This document shows positions 17,336 through 24,636 of a stretch of 64,000 nt of DNA, one piece after another (position 1 is the first letter of the stretch; every line of letters begins with the position of its first letter). The notes under the pieces were generated by a model, which had not been told where the DNA came from, did not search any database, and saw only the letters and a list, made by a program, of their open reading frames with translations. The translations under genes and the position numbers were made by a program. Source of the stretch: Dyella_A sp051962475 (lineage in GTDB: Bacteria > Pseudomonadota > Gammaproteobacteria > Xanthomonadales > Rhodanobacteraceae); contig NZ_JBQCCF010000032.1 of NCBI RefSeq assembly GCF_051962475.1, positions 1 to 64,000 of the forward strand, written 5' to 3'.

Positions 17336-17361
17336 AAACCGCGCCACGGCGCGGTTTTTTG
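17336..17361 (+). terminator. Terminator behind tRNA-Leu, inside the element
   Basis: Stem ccgcgc / gcgcgg with loop cacg and six T's. It stands 35 bases after the tRNA. A similar stem with T-run (27491-27515) follows attR and is presumably the original chromosomal terminator, so the element brought a replacement. Confidence 0.8.
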
Positions 17362-17369
17362 TTGCCTCA

Positions 17370-17445
17370 CGGTATGGTTGGCACCACGGTAGGGCCACCA
17401 AGTTCCCTTGAGATACCGCAATTCTGACGGTAGCTTCGGCGGTAA
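17370..17445 (+). promoter_or_regulatory. CGGTA repeats next to attL (possible integrase arm sites)
   Basis: CGGTA occurs at 17370, 17387, 17428 and 17440; the last two form cggtagcttcggcggtaa. The same core recurs with 11-12-base spacing beside attR (27363, 27375, 27386). Short direct repeats on both flanks of the core are typical of arm-type integrase or excisionase sites. Function is inferred. Confidence 0.4.
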
Positions 17446-17485
17446 TCGGGCATGCCTGCCCGACAAGCCTTCGGGAGTTACCGTC

Positions 17486-18718
17486 ATGTTGACCCCTTCT
17501 GCAGTCGCCAACGCCAAGGCCCAGGCTAAGCCGTACAAGCTGGCCGACGAGCGGGGCATGTACCTGCTGGTGAAGCCCGACGGCGCGCGCTGGTGGCGCT
17601 TTGACTACCGGCGCCCCCATACCGGCAAGCGCAATACGCTGAGCCTAGGCACCTTTCCTGACGTGAGCCTGCGCATTGCCAGGGAGCGGCGGGAGGAAGC
17701 CCGAAGGCAGATTGCCGACGGTATCGACCCTGGCGCCGTCCGGCAGGAGGCCAAGGCTGCAAAGATGCGGGCAGCAGCCGCAGAAGAAGTTGCGGCCTAT
17801 ACCTTTGGGATGGCGGCCAGGGAATGGATGGCGCGGCAGGATGTGGCGGAGGTTACCGCCAACAAGACCCGTTGGATTCTGGAGACCTTCCTGTTTCCCG
17901 AGATCGGCAGTGTGCCATTGGCTGAGGTGACCCCACGCCAACTACTGGATGCGCTACGTAAGGTGGAAGCGACCGGCAAGCTGGAGACTGCTAAGCGCGC
18001 GCGCGTGAAGGCAGGGCAGGTATTTCGCTGGGCGATCCTAGAAGGAACGGCCGAAATAGACCCCACGGCAAGCCTTCGCGGTGCCCTGAAAACTCCGAAG
18101 AACAAGCATCACGCTGCCGTGACTGATCCAGCCAAGATTGGCGAACTAATGCGTGCCATTGATGGCTTCACCGGACAGCCCGTCACGCTGGCTGCGCTGA
18201 AGTTAGCGCCGCTGGTATTCGTGCGTCCCGGCGAGCTGCGCATGGCTGAGTGGGGAGAGGTGGATTTGGACGGCGCGGTATGGCGCATCCCTGCCTCACG
18301 CATGAAGATGAAGGCCGCGCACATTGTGCCCTTGTCCACGCAAGCGGTTGCGATTCTACGCGACCTATATCTGCTAACAGGAAGCGGTCGTTATCTGTTT
18401 CCGGGTCTGCGCACAACGAGTCGCCCCATGTCCGAGAACACCGTGAACGCGGCGCTGCGCCGCCTGGGCTACGGCACGGATGAAATGACCGGGCATGGGT
18501 TCCGCAGTATGGCGGCGTCGCGCTTGAACGAAATGGGCTGGAACCCTGATGCTATTGAGCGCCAGCTTGCTCATGCTGAGTCGAACAAAGTGCGCGAAGC
18601 GTACACACATGCCGCGCAGTATCTGGATGAGCGCACAAAGATGATGCAGGAGTGGGCGGGCTATCTTGACGCGCTGCGCGCGGGCGCGGCCGTCATCCCC
18701 TTCAAGCACAAGGCGTGA
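17486..18718 (+). CDS. Tyrosine-recombinase integrase with DUF4102 arm-binding domain
   Basis: Site-specific integrase of 410 aa. Residues about 1-95 are the DUF4102 N-terminal domain (LADERGMYLLVKPDGARWWR, LSLGTFPDVSL), about 100-195 the SAM-like core-binding domain and about 200-390 the catalytic domain. Catalytic residues are visible as Arg in FVRPGELR, His-x-x-Arg in GHGFRSMA and Tyr in VREAYTHAAQY, which is the P4/CP4-57-type integrase layout. The ATG at 17486 has GGGAG 8 bases upstream; the open extension to 17408 lacks one. It starts 184 bases from attL and reads away from the tRNA. Confidence 0.95.
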   Translation: MLTPSAVANAKAQAKPYKLADERGMYLLVKPDGARWWRFDYRRPHTGKRNTLSLGTFPDVSLRIARERREEARRQIADGIDPGAVRQEAKAAKMRAAAAEEVAAYTFGMAAREWMARQDVAEVTANKTRWILETFLFPEIGSVPLAEVTPRQLLDALRKVEATGKLETAKRARVKAGQVFRWAILEGTAEIDPTASLRGALKTPKNKHHAAVTDPAKIGELMRAIDGFTGQPVTLAALKLAPLVFVRPGELRMAEWGEVDLDGAVWRIPASRMKMKAAHIVPLSTQAVAILRDLYLLTGSGRYLFPGLRTTSRPMSENTVNAALRRLGYGTDEMTGHGFRSMAASRLNEMGWNPDAIERQLAHAESNKVREAYTHAAQYLDERTKMMQEWAGYLDALRAGAAVIPFKHKA

Positions 18719-18822
18719 ACGAACAAAGAGAAAGAGGAACACAATCCCCTGCCTGACGAGCTAGGGGGCGAGTAGGCCACTTTCCAATTATCCAACGTGA
18801 CGCGGGAAATGCGCTTAATTTA

Positions 18823-18850
18823 AGTAACGCTGTGGCATCACAGCGTTACT
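18823..18850. promoter_or_regulatory. 12-bp perfect inverted repeat before the alpA-like gene
   Basis: agtaacgctgtg and cacagcgttact flank a 4-base loop, ending 13 bases before the ATG at 18864. It follows an A/T-rich stretch (gcttaatttaag). Lack of a T-run argues against a plain terminator, so an operator for the element's regulator or an RNA hairpin limiting translation of the operon is more likely. The 145 bases between integrase and this operon hold no gene. Confidence 0.55.
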
Positions 18851-18863
18851 CGGGTTAAGCCAA

Positions 18864-19082
18864 ATGAAATCGAATAATTCTCTTGCGCCGGCAGCTACGA
18901 CCCAATTGCAGCCTGGCGATCTAGTCGACGAACGTGAGACGGCTGCCATCCTCAATGTGGAAGTTGGCACGCTCCGCAATTGGCGTTCGCTGGGCAAAGG
19001 ACCGCGATACCGCAAGATTGGCGGTCGCCTTGTCCGTTACCACCGCGCTGACCTTGCTGCTTTTGCCGAGGCATCGGCATGA
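18864..19082 (+). CDS. AlpA/excisionase-like helix-turn-helix protein
   Basis: 72 aa. Residues 18-70 form a winged HTH of the MerR/HTH_17 type: DLVDERETAAILNVEVGTL, NWRSLGKGPRYRKIGG, then VRYHRADLAAFAEA. Proteins of this kind act as excisionase or transcription activator in P4-like satellites and integrative elements. It is the first gene of a coupled operon, its stop overlapping the next start as ATGA, and it is preceded by a 12-bp inverted repeat that could be its own operator. Confidence 0.85.
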   Translation: MKSNNSLAPAATTQLQPGDLVDERETAAILNVEVGTLRNWRSLGKGPRYRKIGGRLVRYHRADLAAFAEASA

Positions 19083-19270
19083 ACAGCGATCCACGGCCCG
19101 ACGAAGAAATTATCGCCGACGTGATCGCTGGAGCGTCTGCACTCGCGGCAATGGCCGAAAGGTGGCTGCCCGTTGAGCAATGGAGCGGCAACCTGGCCGG
19201 CGCTGACGCCATCGTGATTGGCCTGACGCGCCTGCTGGGCGAGTTGCGGAGGGTGCGGCATGGCCGATAA
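19079..19270 (+). CDS. Small protein of unknown function
   Basis: 63 aa, acidic N-terminus (MNSDPRPDEEIIADVIAGA) then an amphipathic helical stretch ending LLGELRRVRHGR. I recognise no family. It overlaps the AlpA-like gene by 4 bases (ATGA) and the primase gene by 11 bases, so it is translationally coupled on both sides. That supports it being a real gene. Confidence 0.6.
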   Translation: MNSDPRPDEEIIADVIAGASALAAMAERWLPVEQWSGNLAGADAIVIGLTRLLGELRRVRHGR

Positions 19271-21368
19271 AAAAAGCACGCCGGCCAGGGCGTGCTCTTC
19301 GAAGGTGCAGGACAATGGGGATGCGCTGCAACCGCAGTATAGCCCAGCCGCGCCGCAAGCCCCGCTCCCGCCGACTCAATCCTCTTACGACAACATTCCT
19401 GCGGAACTGCGTGCGTTGCCGCAGTGGGTTGCCGCCAACAGCAAGAAGGAACCCATTAATCCGCACACGGGCCGGCTCGCCAGTCCAACCGACCCTGGCA
19501 CATGGGGGACGTTCGAGCAGGCGTGTGCCTCCGGGTTGCCGCATATCGGCTTTGTTTTCAGCAAGGGTGATCCGTATTTCGGCATCGACCTAGATCACAA
19601 GGCCGGCGACGAAGCGGAACGCCGCTTGCATGGAAAAATCCTCGACCAGTTCGATACCTATACCGAGCGCAGTACAAACGGTGAGGGCTACCACATCATC
19701 GGGCGCGGCACAGTTGGACCCGGTCGCCGCCGGGATAGCGTGGAGGTGTATAGCGAGGGACGCTATTTCATCTTCACCGGCAACGTGCACAAGGCGCCGC
19801 CTCTTGTGGATTGTCAGCACGCGCTCAACGACCTTGTTAAGGCAATGCCGGAGCCTGCGGCCATCGGTGACCTGCCGGACGGCCCCGAGACGCGTAGTGA
19901 TAGGGAGATTACTGCGACCGCGGAACGCGCGACAAACGGTGACAAGTTCCGCGCGCTATGTACGGGTCAGTGGCACGAACTTGGCTATCCCAGCCAGAGC
20001 GAAGCCGATGAGGCATTACTGTCGATGCTGTGTTTTTACTCGCCCAACAATGCACAGGTGCGGCGGATGTTCCGCGACACGACGCTGGGGCAGCGCGGCA
20101 AGGCTACGCGCAATGACTATTTGAACCGAAGCATTGCGCGTGCGCGGGCCGAGCAGGCCCAGCGTCAGGTCGAGGATGCCGCCTTCATCGCGGGGATGCG
20201 TGAGGATGTGACCGGATGGCTTGCGCGTGCTGCTGCCAAAGCGCGTGCCGACAGGTGGCTGGTGCCTACATCAGAGTTGCGCGTGAATCAGAAACCGGTT
20301 GCCTGGCACATCAAGCGTTGGCTACAGGCTGAAGCGCTGATCATGGTGCATGGGCCGAGCGGAGCGGGCAAAACGTTCCTGGTTATCGACTGGTGTATGC
20401 ACATCGCCAACGGCATGCCGGACTGGCTCGGCAACCGGGTGAAGTCTGGAAGCGTGGTGTACCTGGCCGGGGAAGGACATAAGGGCCTTCGTCAGCGCCT
20501 ACAGGCGTGGGCGGTTCACCACGGCACCGCCGGGAAGGCCGAGGACATGGCCATGTCACGCAGCGGATGCGACCTAGATTCACAGGAGGGACTTGCCCGC
20601 GTCATCGATGCGATCCGCAGCAGCGGCGTCAAGCCCTGCCTTATCGTCGTGGACACGCTGCACCGCTTCATGCGGGGCGATGAGAATACAGCCAAGGATG
20701 CGGGCGCCATGATTGCGAACTGCGACGCGCTGAAACAGGAATTTGGTTGCTCGGTACTACTGGTTCACCACACCGGCAATGCCGCCGAGGCCCAACACCG
20801 GGCGCGTGGTTCGAGCGCATGGCGTGGTGCCCTCGATGTTGAAATCGGTGTGCAGCCTCCGCCTGCCGGTGAGAGCGCGATCGTGGTGTCCCTTTTGAAG
20901 ATGCGCGACGCCGACCCGGTGCCGCCCGTGTGCGTCAAGTTGCAGCGGGTTGATCTGCCGGGCTGGGTGGACGAGGACGGCGAGCAGGTGAGTAGTGCCG
21001 TGCTGGTGGAGGGTGGCTCCTTGCCGCAAAAAGGCCATTCCTCCAAATCTTTTGACCAAAAGAAAGGGCAGTGGCGCAGCGCATGGCTGGCATATGGCTC
21101 AACCCATCCACGGGGTGACCATCATGTGCCGTATCTTTCGCGCGCCGGCTTGAAGCAATGGCTCGAAAAAAATACAGAGCTCACCCAGGTCACGATTGAG
21201 TCCTATCTCAAGCCGTCCACCAAGGCAGGCACCATTGGCATGTTGCTCGACAAAGGCTGGCTTGAAGCTCATGGTGACGGCTGGCTGTGCCTCGATGCCG
21301 CCGATTCCAGCACGATGCTGATGATGCGAAACGCAGGCGCTGGCCGGGCAAAGGTGGGTGCCCCATGA
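19260..21368 (+). CDS. Primase-polymerase and AAA helicase fusion
   Basis: 702 aa replication protein. Residues about 40-210 are a primase-polymerase domain with the metal-binding pair Asp110/Asp112 in FGIDLDHK, followed by STNGEGYHIIGRG and VEVYSEGRYFIFTGN. Residues about 340-580 are a RepA/KaiC-like ATPase: Walker A GPSGAGKTF at 365-373 and Walker B CLIVVDTLHRF, then SVLLVHHTGN. The C-terminal 100 residues are a variable domain. The fusion is typical of satellites and plasmids that replicate from their own origin. It starts inside the preceding gene and ends in an ATGA overlap with the next. Confidence 0.88.
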   Translation: MADKKSTPARACSSKVQDNGDALQPQYSPAAPQAPLPPTQSSYDNIPAELRALPQWVAANSKKEPINPHTGRLASPTDPGTWGTFEQACASGLPHIGFVFSKGDPYFGIDLDHKAGDEAERRLHGKILDQFDTYTERSTNGEGYHIIGRGTVGPGRRRDSVEVYSEGRYFIFTGNVHKAPPLVDCQHALNDLVKAMPEPAAIGDLPDGPETRSDREITATAERATNGDKFRALCTGQWHELGYPSQSEADEALLSMLCFYSPNNAQVRRMFRDTTLGQRGKATRNDYLNRSIARARAEQAQRQVEDAAFIAGMREDVTGWLARAAAKARADRWLVPTSELRVNQKPVAWHIKRWLQAEALIMVHGPSGAGKTFLVIDWCMHIANGMPDWLGNRVKSGSVVYLAGEGHKGLRQRLQAWAVHHGTAGKAEDMAMSRSGCDLDSQEGLARVIDAIRSSGVKPCLIVVDTLHRFMRGDENTAKDAGAMIANCDALKQEFGCSVLLVHHTGNAAEAQHRARGSSAWRGALDVEIGVQPPPAGESAIVVSLLKMRDADPVPPVCVKLQRVDLPGWVDEDGEQVSSAVLVEGGSLPQKGHSSKSFDQKKGQWRSAWLAYGSTHPRGDHHVPYLSRAGLKQWLEKNTELTQVTIESYLKPSTKAGTIGMLLDKGWLEAHGDGWLCLDAADSSTMLMMRNAGAGRAKVGAP

Positions 21369-21646
21369 GCCAACGCACAAGCCGCATATGCGCGCACAAG
21401 AATTGTTTTTGTGCGTTGAGACAAGACAACCGCCCAGCGCACAACAACGCACACAACCCCTTTAGGGGTGTGCGCTTGTGCGCGGCGTGTTGTGCTGGGG
21501 AAATACCGGAGGGTGCAGCCATGAGCCGCCGCCGTCCGCCAGCCCGTCCAGCCGGCTCCACAGCCGCCACCAAGGCCAAGGGCGCGGCACGGGCAGCCGA
21601 AAGCCGCCAGCGGGCCGCCACGACGCTTGTGGAGAGGTTGCCATGA
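21365..21646 (+). CDS. Small Cys-containing basic protein
   Basis: 93 aa. The first half has four Cys in CAHKNCFCALR and LCAACCAGE, a possible zinc site. The second half is Arg/Ala-rich (RRRPPARPAGSTAATKAKG) and very basic, suggesting nucleic-acid binding. No family recognised. Its ATG overlaps the primase stop (ATGA) and its stop overlaps the next ATG (ATGA). Confidence 0.6.
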   Translation: MSQRTSRICAHKNCFCALRQDNRPAHNNAHNPFRGVRLCAACCAGEIPEGAAMSRRRPPARPAGSTAATKAKGAARAAESRQRAATTLVERLP

Positions 21647-21993
21647 GAGGCCGGCCCCGTAAGGTGATGGATTTACTGCCCCGCGCTCGGGCGTTCCTCC
21701 TTGGCCACGGTTTCAAGCCCTGGGACGAGGTGGCGCCGGCATACTGCAATGGATGCGCCTCGCCAGTCTGGGTGCCGGCTACCTGGCCAGGCGACGACTG
21801 GCGGGTGCCAAGCTGTCCGTGGTGTGGTGTTCGACCCATCAAGAGGGCGACGCGTCCGCGTGTTGATTGCGGTTCCTGCCAGCACTACCGCGCTGAGCCT
21901 GAGCGCGACGGAAAAGGCTGGTGCAAGGTGCGGGCGCTGCCGCGTCTGCCGAATCAACTGCGGTGGTGCCCATTTTGGAAACCGCGGAAATGA
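21643..21993 (+). CDS. Zinc-ribbon protein of the element
   Basis: 116 aa. Three Cys pairs are visible: YCNGCASPV, CPWCGVR and CGSCQHYR, with a last Cys in RWCPFWKPRK. The first two form a likely zinc ribbon. The N-terminus MRGRPRKVMDLLPRARAFL is basic and helical. Function unknown; DNA or protein binding is inferred. It is coupled by ATGA overlaps to both neighbours. Confidence 0.7.
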   Translation: MRGRPRKVMDLLPRARAFLLGHGFKPWDEVAPAYCNGCASPVWVPATWPGDDWRVPSCPWCGVRPIKRATRPRVDCGSCQHYRAEPERDGKGWCKVRALPRLPNQLRWCPFWKPRK

Positions 21994-22322
21994 CCAGGTT
22001 CGCCCTACGTTGCCCATGCTGCGGGACGGCCGTGCCTGTGTCACGAGAAGACGCCGAGGCGGCATTGAATGCAACTCGCGCGGAGGCCATTGCGGCGCGG
22101 GTCGAAATTCTGCGCCACCTGTGCACGGATAGGGGATGGCGCATCGTCGCTGGCGATCTTGTGTCCGAAGCTGTCACCGCCCACTTGCTGGGCAAGTCAA
22201 AAGGGCACCTGCGCAACCTTCGCCTCGGCACGCGGCCGATCCCGTGCAGGCTTGTCTTGGGTACATGGATGTATGCGCTGGGTGATCTTGCGGCAGTGCT
22301 TGAAAACTGCGATGACGAGTAG
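21990..22322 (+). CDS. Zinc-ribbon plus HTH-like small protein
   Basis: 110 aa. The N-terminus has CPCCGTAVPV; the C-terminal half, SEAVTAHLLGKSKGHLRNLR then WMYALGDLAAVLE, follows the HTH_17/AlpA pattern of helix, turn, recognition helix and a closing Y-x-L-x-D-L-x-x-x-L helix. It may therefore be a second DNA-binding regulator at the end of the operon that begins with the AlpA-like gene. ATG overlaps the previous stop (ATGA). Confidence 0.65.
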   Translation: MTRFALRCPCCGTAVPVSREDAEAALNATRAEAIAARVEILRHLCTDRGWRIVAGDLVSEAVTAHLLGKSKGHLRNLRLGTRPIPCRLVLGTWMYALGDLAAVLENCDDE

Positions 22323-22325
22323 CGC

Positions 22326-22670
22326 CTAGTTTTTCGGTGTGATAACTCGACTCATATAGACGACCTGACTGAAGGGCTCAATATCGCCCTGATCGGCTGG
22401 AGAACAAGAGCTTGGCACATGGCAGTCAAAGGTCAGGCTGTCCCATCGGTACGCCTTCGCAGCGGCAGAAAGCGGGAGGTTGCGTGCTTGGTAGGACAGC
22501 GCGTCATTGCATGACCTAATGTCAGAGTAAAGCTTCACTGAAAAGACGCTGCTCACGGCATGCACGCCATCAGGTCGAACGTTGGTGATCTCAGTGCCCA
22601 CCACGCAGTCGTCTGCAAGTGCCTGCCCGGCTGTGAAAACGAGCAAGACGCCGAAAACTTTTCCTCGCAT
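22326..22670 (-). CDS. Small secreted Cys-rich protein
   Basis: 114 aa with a signal peptide (MRGKVFGVLLVFTAGQALA) and a mature part starting DDCVVGTEITN. Five Cys residues (DDC, RSCND, DCHVPSSCS) suggest disulfides and a periplasmic or surface location. No family recognised. It faces the replication operon tail to tail with a 3-base gap and is divergent from the capsid-like gene, so it has its own promoter in 22671-22822. It could be a lysogenic-conversion type cargo gene. Confidence 0.65.
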   Translation of the reverse strand: MRGKVFGVLLVFTAGQALADDCVVGTEITNVRPDGVHAVSSVFSVKLYSDIRSCNDALSYQARNLPLSAAAKAYRWDSLTFDCHVPSSCSPADQGDIEPFSQVVYMSRVITPKN

Positions 22671-22822
22671 GAGTCGCTCCTCAGTCCTTTATCAGGAAAG
22701 TGAAAAGTTAGCGGTAACGTCATCAACCGTCATCTTTCCGCCTAGGCCCACCCCCCGGCTAGACACCAGCCTTGCGTTATGCCGTCGCGTTGTGCAGCGG
22801 CACAACCGTAAGGAGTCTCATC

Positions 22823-23842
22823 ATGTCGATGATTCAAGGGGCCAACGTGGCTGAATTTGTGTTGATGGCTAAATGCCTGGCCAAGGCGGGCGGCAAGCTG
22901 TCCTTGGCGTCGCAGTTTGCTGATGAGCACCCGAACGGGCTTCGTGTGGCTACCGTGTTGCGTTCGGCTGTGTCCGCCGGAAGCCTTGCAGACGCGGGTT
23001 GGGCGGGCAGCTTGGTGGGTCACTCCCTGGTCGCAGCGGGCTTCGTTGAGACGCTGCCGGCGGTGTCGGTAGTGGACCGCCTACTGGCCGACCAGGCGCT
23101 GCGTCGCGTGCCCCTACGGATGCGACTGGCTGTGTCCACCGCTGCAGCGGTTGGGGCCGTGGTTGGCGAAGGCGCCGCGGCGCCGGTCAGCAGCCTGGCG
23201 TTCAACGGCCAGGACCTTGATCCCATGAAGGCGCAGGCGCTCATCGCCGTTTCGCAGGAGCTGGTCAATGGCACTACTGCCGCCGGTAATGTTCTGCTCG
23301 CAACGGAGCTGCGCAATGGCGTAGCGACGGCCTCTGACGCAGCCTTTCTCGCCCGCGTGACCGAGGGCGCATCGTCGGTGACAGGCTCGGCTTCGCCCTT
23401 GACCGACCTTGGTGCCGCTCTGGAGAACGTGAACATCAAGGCCGCGGGCAAGCCTTACCTAGTGATCGACGTCCACACTGCTAACCGACTGGCAACCAAG
23501 GCTACGACGACGGGCGAGCAGGCGTTCCCTCTCATGGGGCCGAATGGTGGCGAGTTGGCAGGTGTCCCGGTACTGGTCAGTGACGCCGTGCCCGCCGCGG
23601 ACTCCAACGGCCGCAAGGCGGTGCTTCTGGATGCCACGGCCATTGCTGGTGATGCCGAAGCGCCACTGCTGGACGCTAGTGATCAGGCGACCCTGCAAAT
23701 GGCTACCAACCCACTCGGTGGCCCGCAGGATCTGGTTTCTATGTTCCAGACGGACTCGGTCGCGATACTTCTCACGCGCTGGCTTGGCCTGGAAGTAACC
23801 CGCGCTTCGGGCGTGGTCGTAATCGAAGATGTGCAGTGGTGA
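22823..23842 (+). CDS. HK97-fold phage major capsid-like protein
   Basis: 339 aa. The order of features matches HK97-type capsid proteins: an N-terminal helical part, VVDRLLADQALRRVPLRMRL, a hinge with GEGAAAPVSSLAF, a long spine region, then YLVIDVHTANRLATK, PNGGELAGVPVLVSDAVPA, VLLDATAIAGDAEAPLLDAS and the end SMFQTDSVAILLTRWLGLEV. The N-terminal scaffolding region is short (about 80 residues). The ATG at 22823 has AAGGAGT 6 bases upstream. There is no protease, portal or terminase next to it. Alternative: an encapsulin-like shell, which shares the fold. Confidence 0.82.
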   Translation: MSMIQGANVAEFVLMAKCLAKAGGKLSLASQFADEHPNGLRVATVLRSAVSAGSLADAGWAGSLVGHSLVAAGFVETLPAVSVVDRLLADQALRRVPLRMRLAVSTAAAVGAVVGEGAAAPVSSLAFNGQDLDPMKAQALIAVSQELVNGTTAAGNVLLATELRNGVATASDAAFLARVTEGASSVTGSASPLTDLGAALENVNIKAAGKPYLVIDVHTANRLATKATTTGEQAFPLMGPNGGELAGVPVLVSDAVPAADSNGRKAVLLDATAIAGDAEAPLLDASDQATLQMATNPLGGPQDLVSMFQTDSVAILLTRWLGLEVTRASGVVVIEDVQW

Positions 23843-23850
23843 GGTGGGCC

Positions 23851-24051
23851 ATGAGTCCAGAAAAGACCGAAACGCCTATGTCCTTCGAGGACATCATTGC
23901 CGGTGTGCCCAAGGAGATGCACGGGCGACCTTTGACCATTGGTCACTTCCTGTCCTTCATGTCGCTGTTGGTAAAGGCCAACAAGACGCTGCAGCAGCGC
24001 GTTACCCAGCTTGAGCAGCAGGCCGGCAAGAGCGGCAGCGGCCATGGATGA
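23851..24051 (+). CDS. Small coiled-coil protein after the capsid-like gene
   Basis: 66 aa. A helical LTIGHFLSFMSLLVKANKTL segment runs into a heptad stretch LQQRVTQLEQQAG. The next protein ends in a very similar heptad (LRNRVEQLERQ), so the two may pair. The ATG at 23851 follows GAGGTGGG; it is 8 bases after the capsid stop and overlaps the next gene by 8 bases. A scaffold or decoration role is only a guess from position. Confidence 0.65.
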   Translation: MSPEKTETPMSFEDIIAGVPKEMHGRPLTIGHFLSFMSLLVKANKTLQQRVTQLEQQAGKSGSGHG

Positions 24052-24229
24052 GTTGGTACCTACACGCCGACACGCCGAACGCCATCGCCCTGACGCAGCG
24101 GTGACCCGGGATCAGTTCGTGGACCTGGTGAAGCGTGTGTCTGCGGAACTTAACGCCCTCCGCGGCGAGGTCTCCGCACTGCGCAACCGCGTCGAACAAC
24201 TGGAACGACAGAGAGGAGGCAAGCCATGA
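24044..24229 (+). CDS. Small coiled-coil protein
   Basis: 61 aa. Basic N-terminus (PTRRHAERHRP), then FVDLVKRVSAELNALRGEVS and LRNRVEQLERQ in continuous heptads, so mostly one coiled-coil helix. It overlaps the preceding gene by 8 bases and the next start by ATGA. No family recognised; the shared heptad with its neighbour suggests they form a complex. Confidence 0.65.
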   Translation: MDELVPTRRHAERHRPDAAVTRDQFVDLVKRVSAELNALRGEVSALRNRVEQLERQRGGKP

Positions 24230-24471
24230 GCCTGCAACAAACCACCGAGGCACAACAGCGATACCCGGACGCGTGGCAGCATATCGAGGACGAAATGCAG
24301 AAGGCACGCGATGGCTATGCGACTACGCTCGTGCCTGTGGCTGCCGAGGTGTTGACGGTTGATGGAGATGAAGTGCTGGAGATTGTTGCAGTGAGCGACA
24401 TAAGCGTCGCCGAGGATGGCGAGGTCTCATTCGCTCGCATGACCTTCTGCGCCAAGCTTACTCAATCCTGA
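24226..24471 (+). CDS. Small protein of unknown function
   Basis: 81 aa. N-terminal helix (QQRYPDAWQHIEDEMQKARD) then a run of short beta strands (EVLEIVAVSDISVAEDGEVS). No family recognised. The strong ribosome site GAGAGGAGG stands 6 bases before its ATG and it is coupled to the previous gene. It closes the capsid gene group; a weak hairpin (ggggagtga / tcgctccc, about 24486-24511) follows. The rest of 24472-24636 holds nothing I recognise. Confidence 0.6.
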   Translation: MSLQQTTEAQQRYPDAWQHIEDEMQKARDGYATTLVPVAAEVLTVDGDEVLEIVAVSDISVAEDGEVSFARMTFCAKLTQS

Positions 24472-24636
24472 GCCAAACCCACCGGGGGGAGTGAAAATGT
24501 TCGCTCCCTTCGAGCCTGTACAACGCGCGCCAAGTCAAAATCGCGTATCGGAGGATTGGCGCAGCATGATAGTTCCAACGTAGGAAGCGATGCCGGGTGA
24601 GCGTCAGTGCACGTGGTAATCTGAATTAGGGGATGT

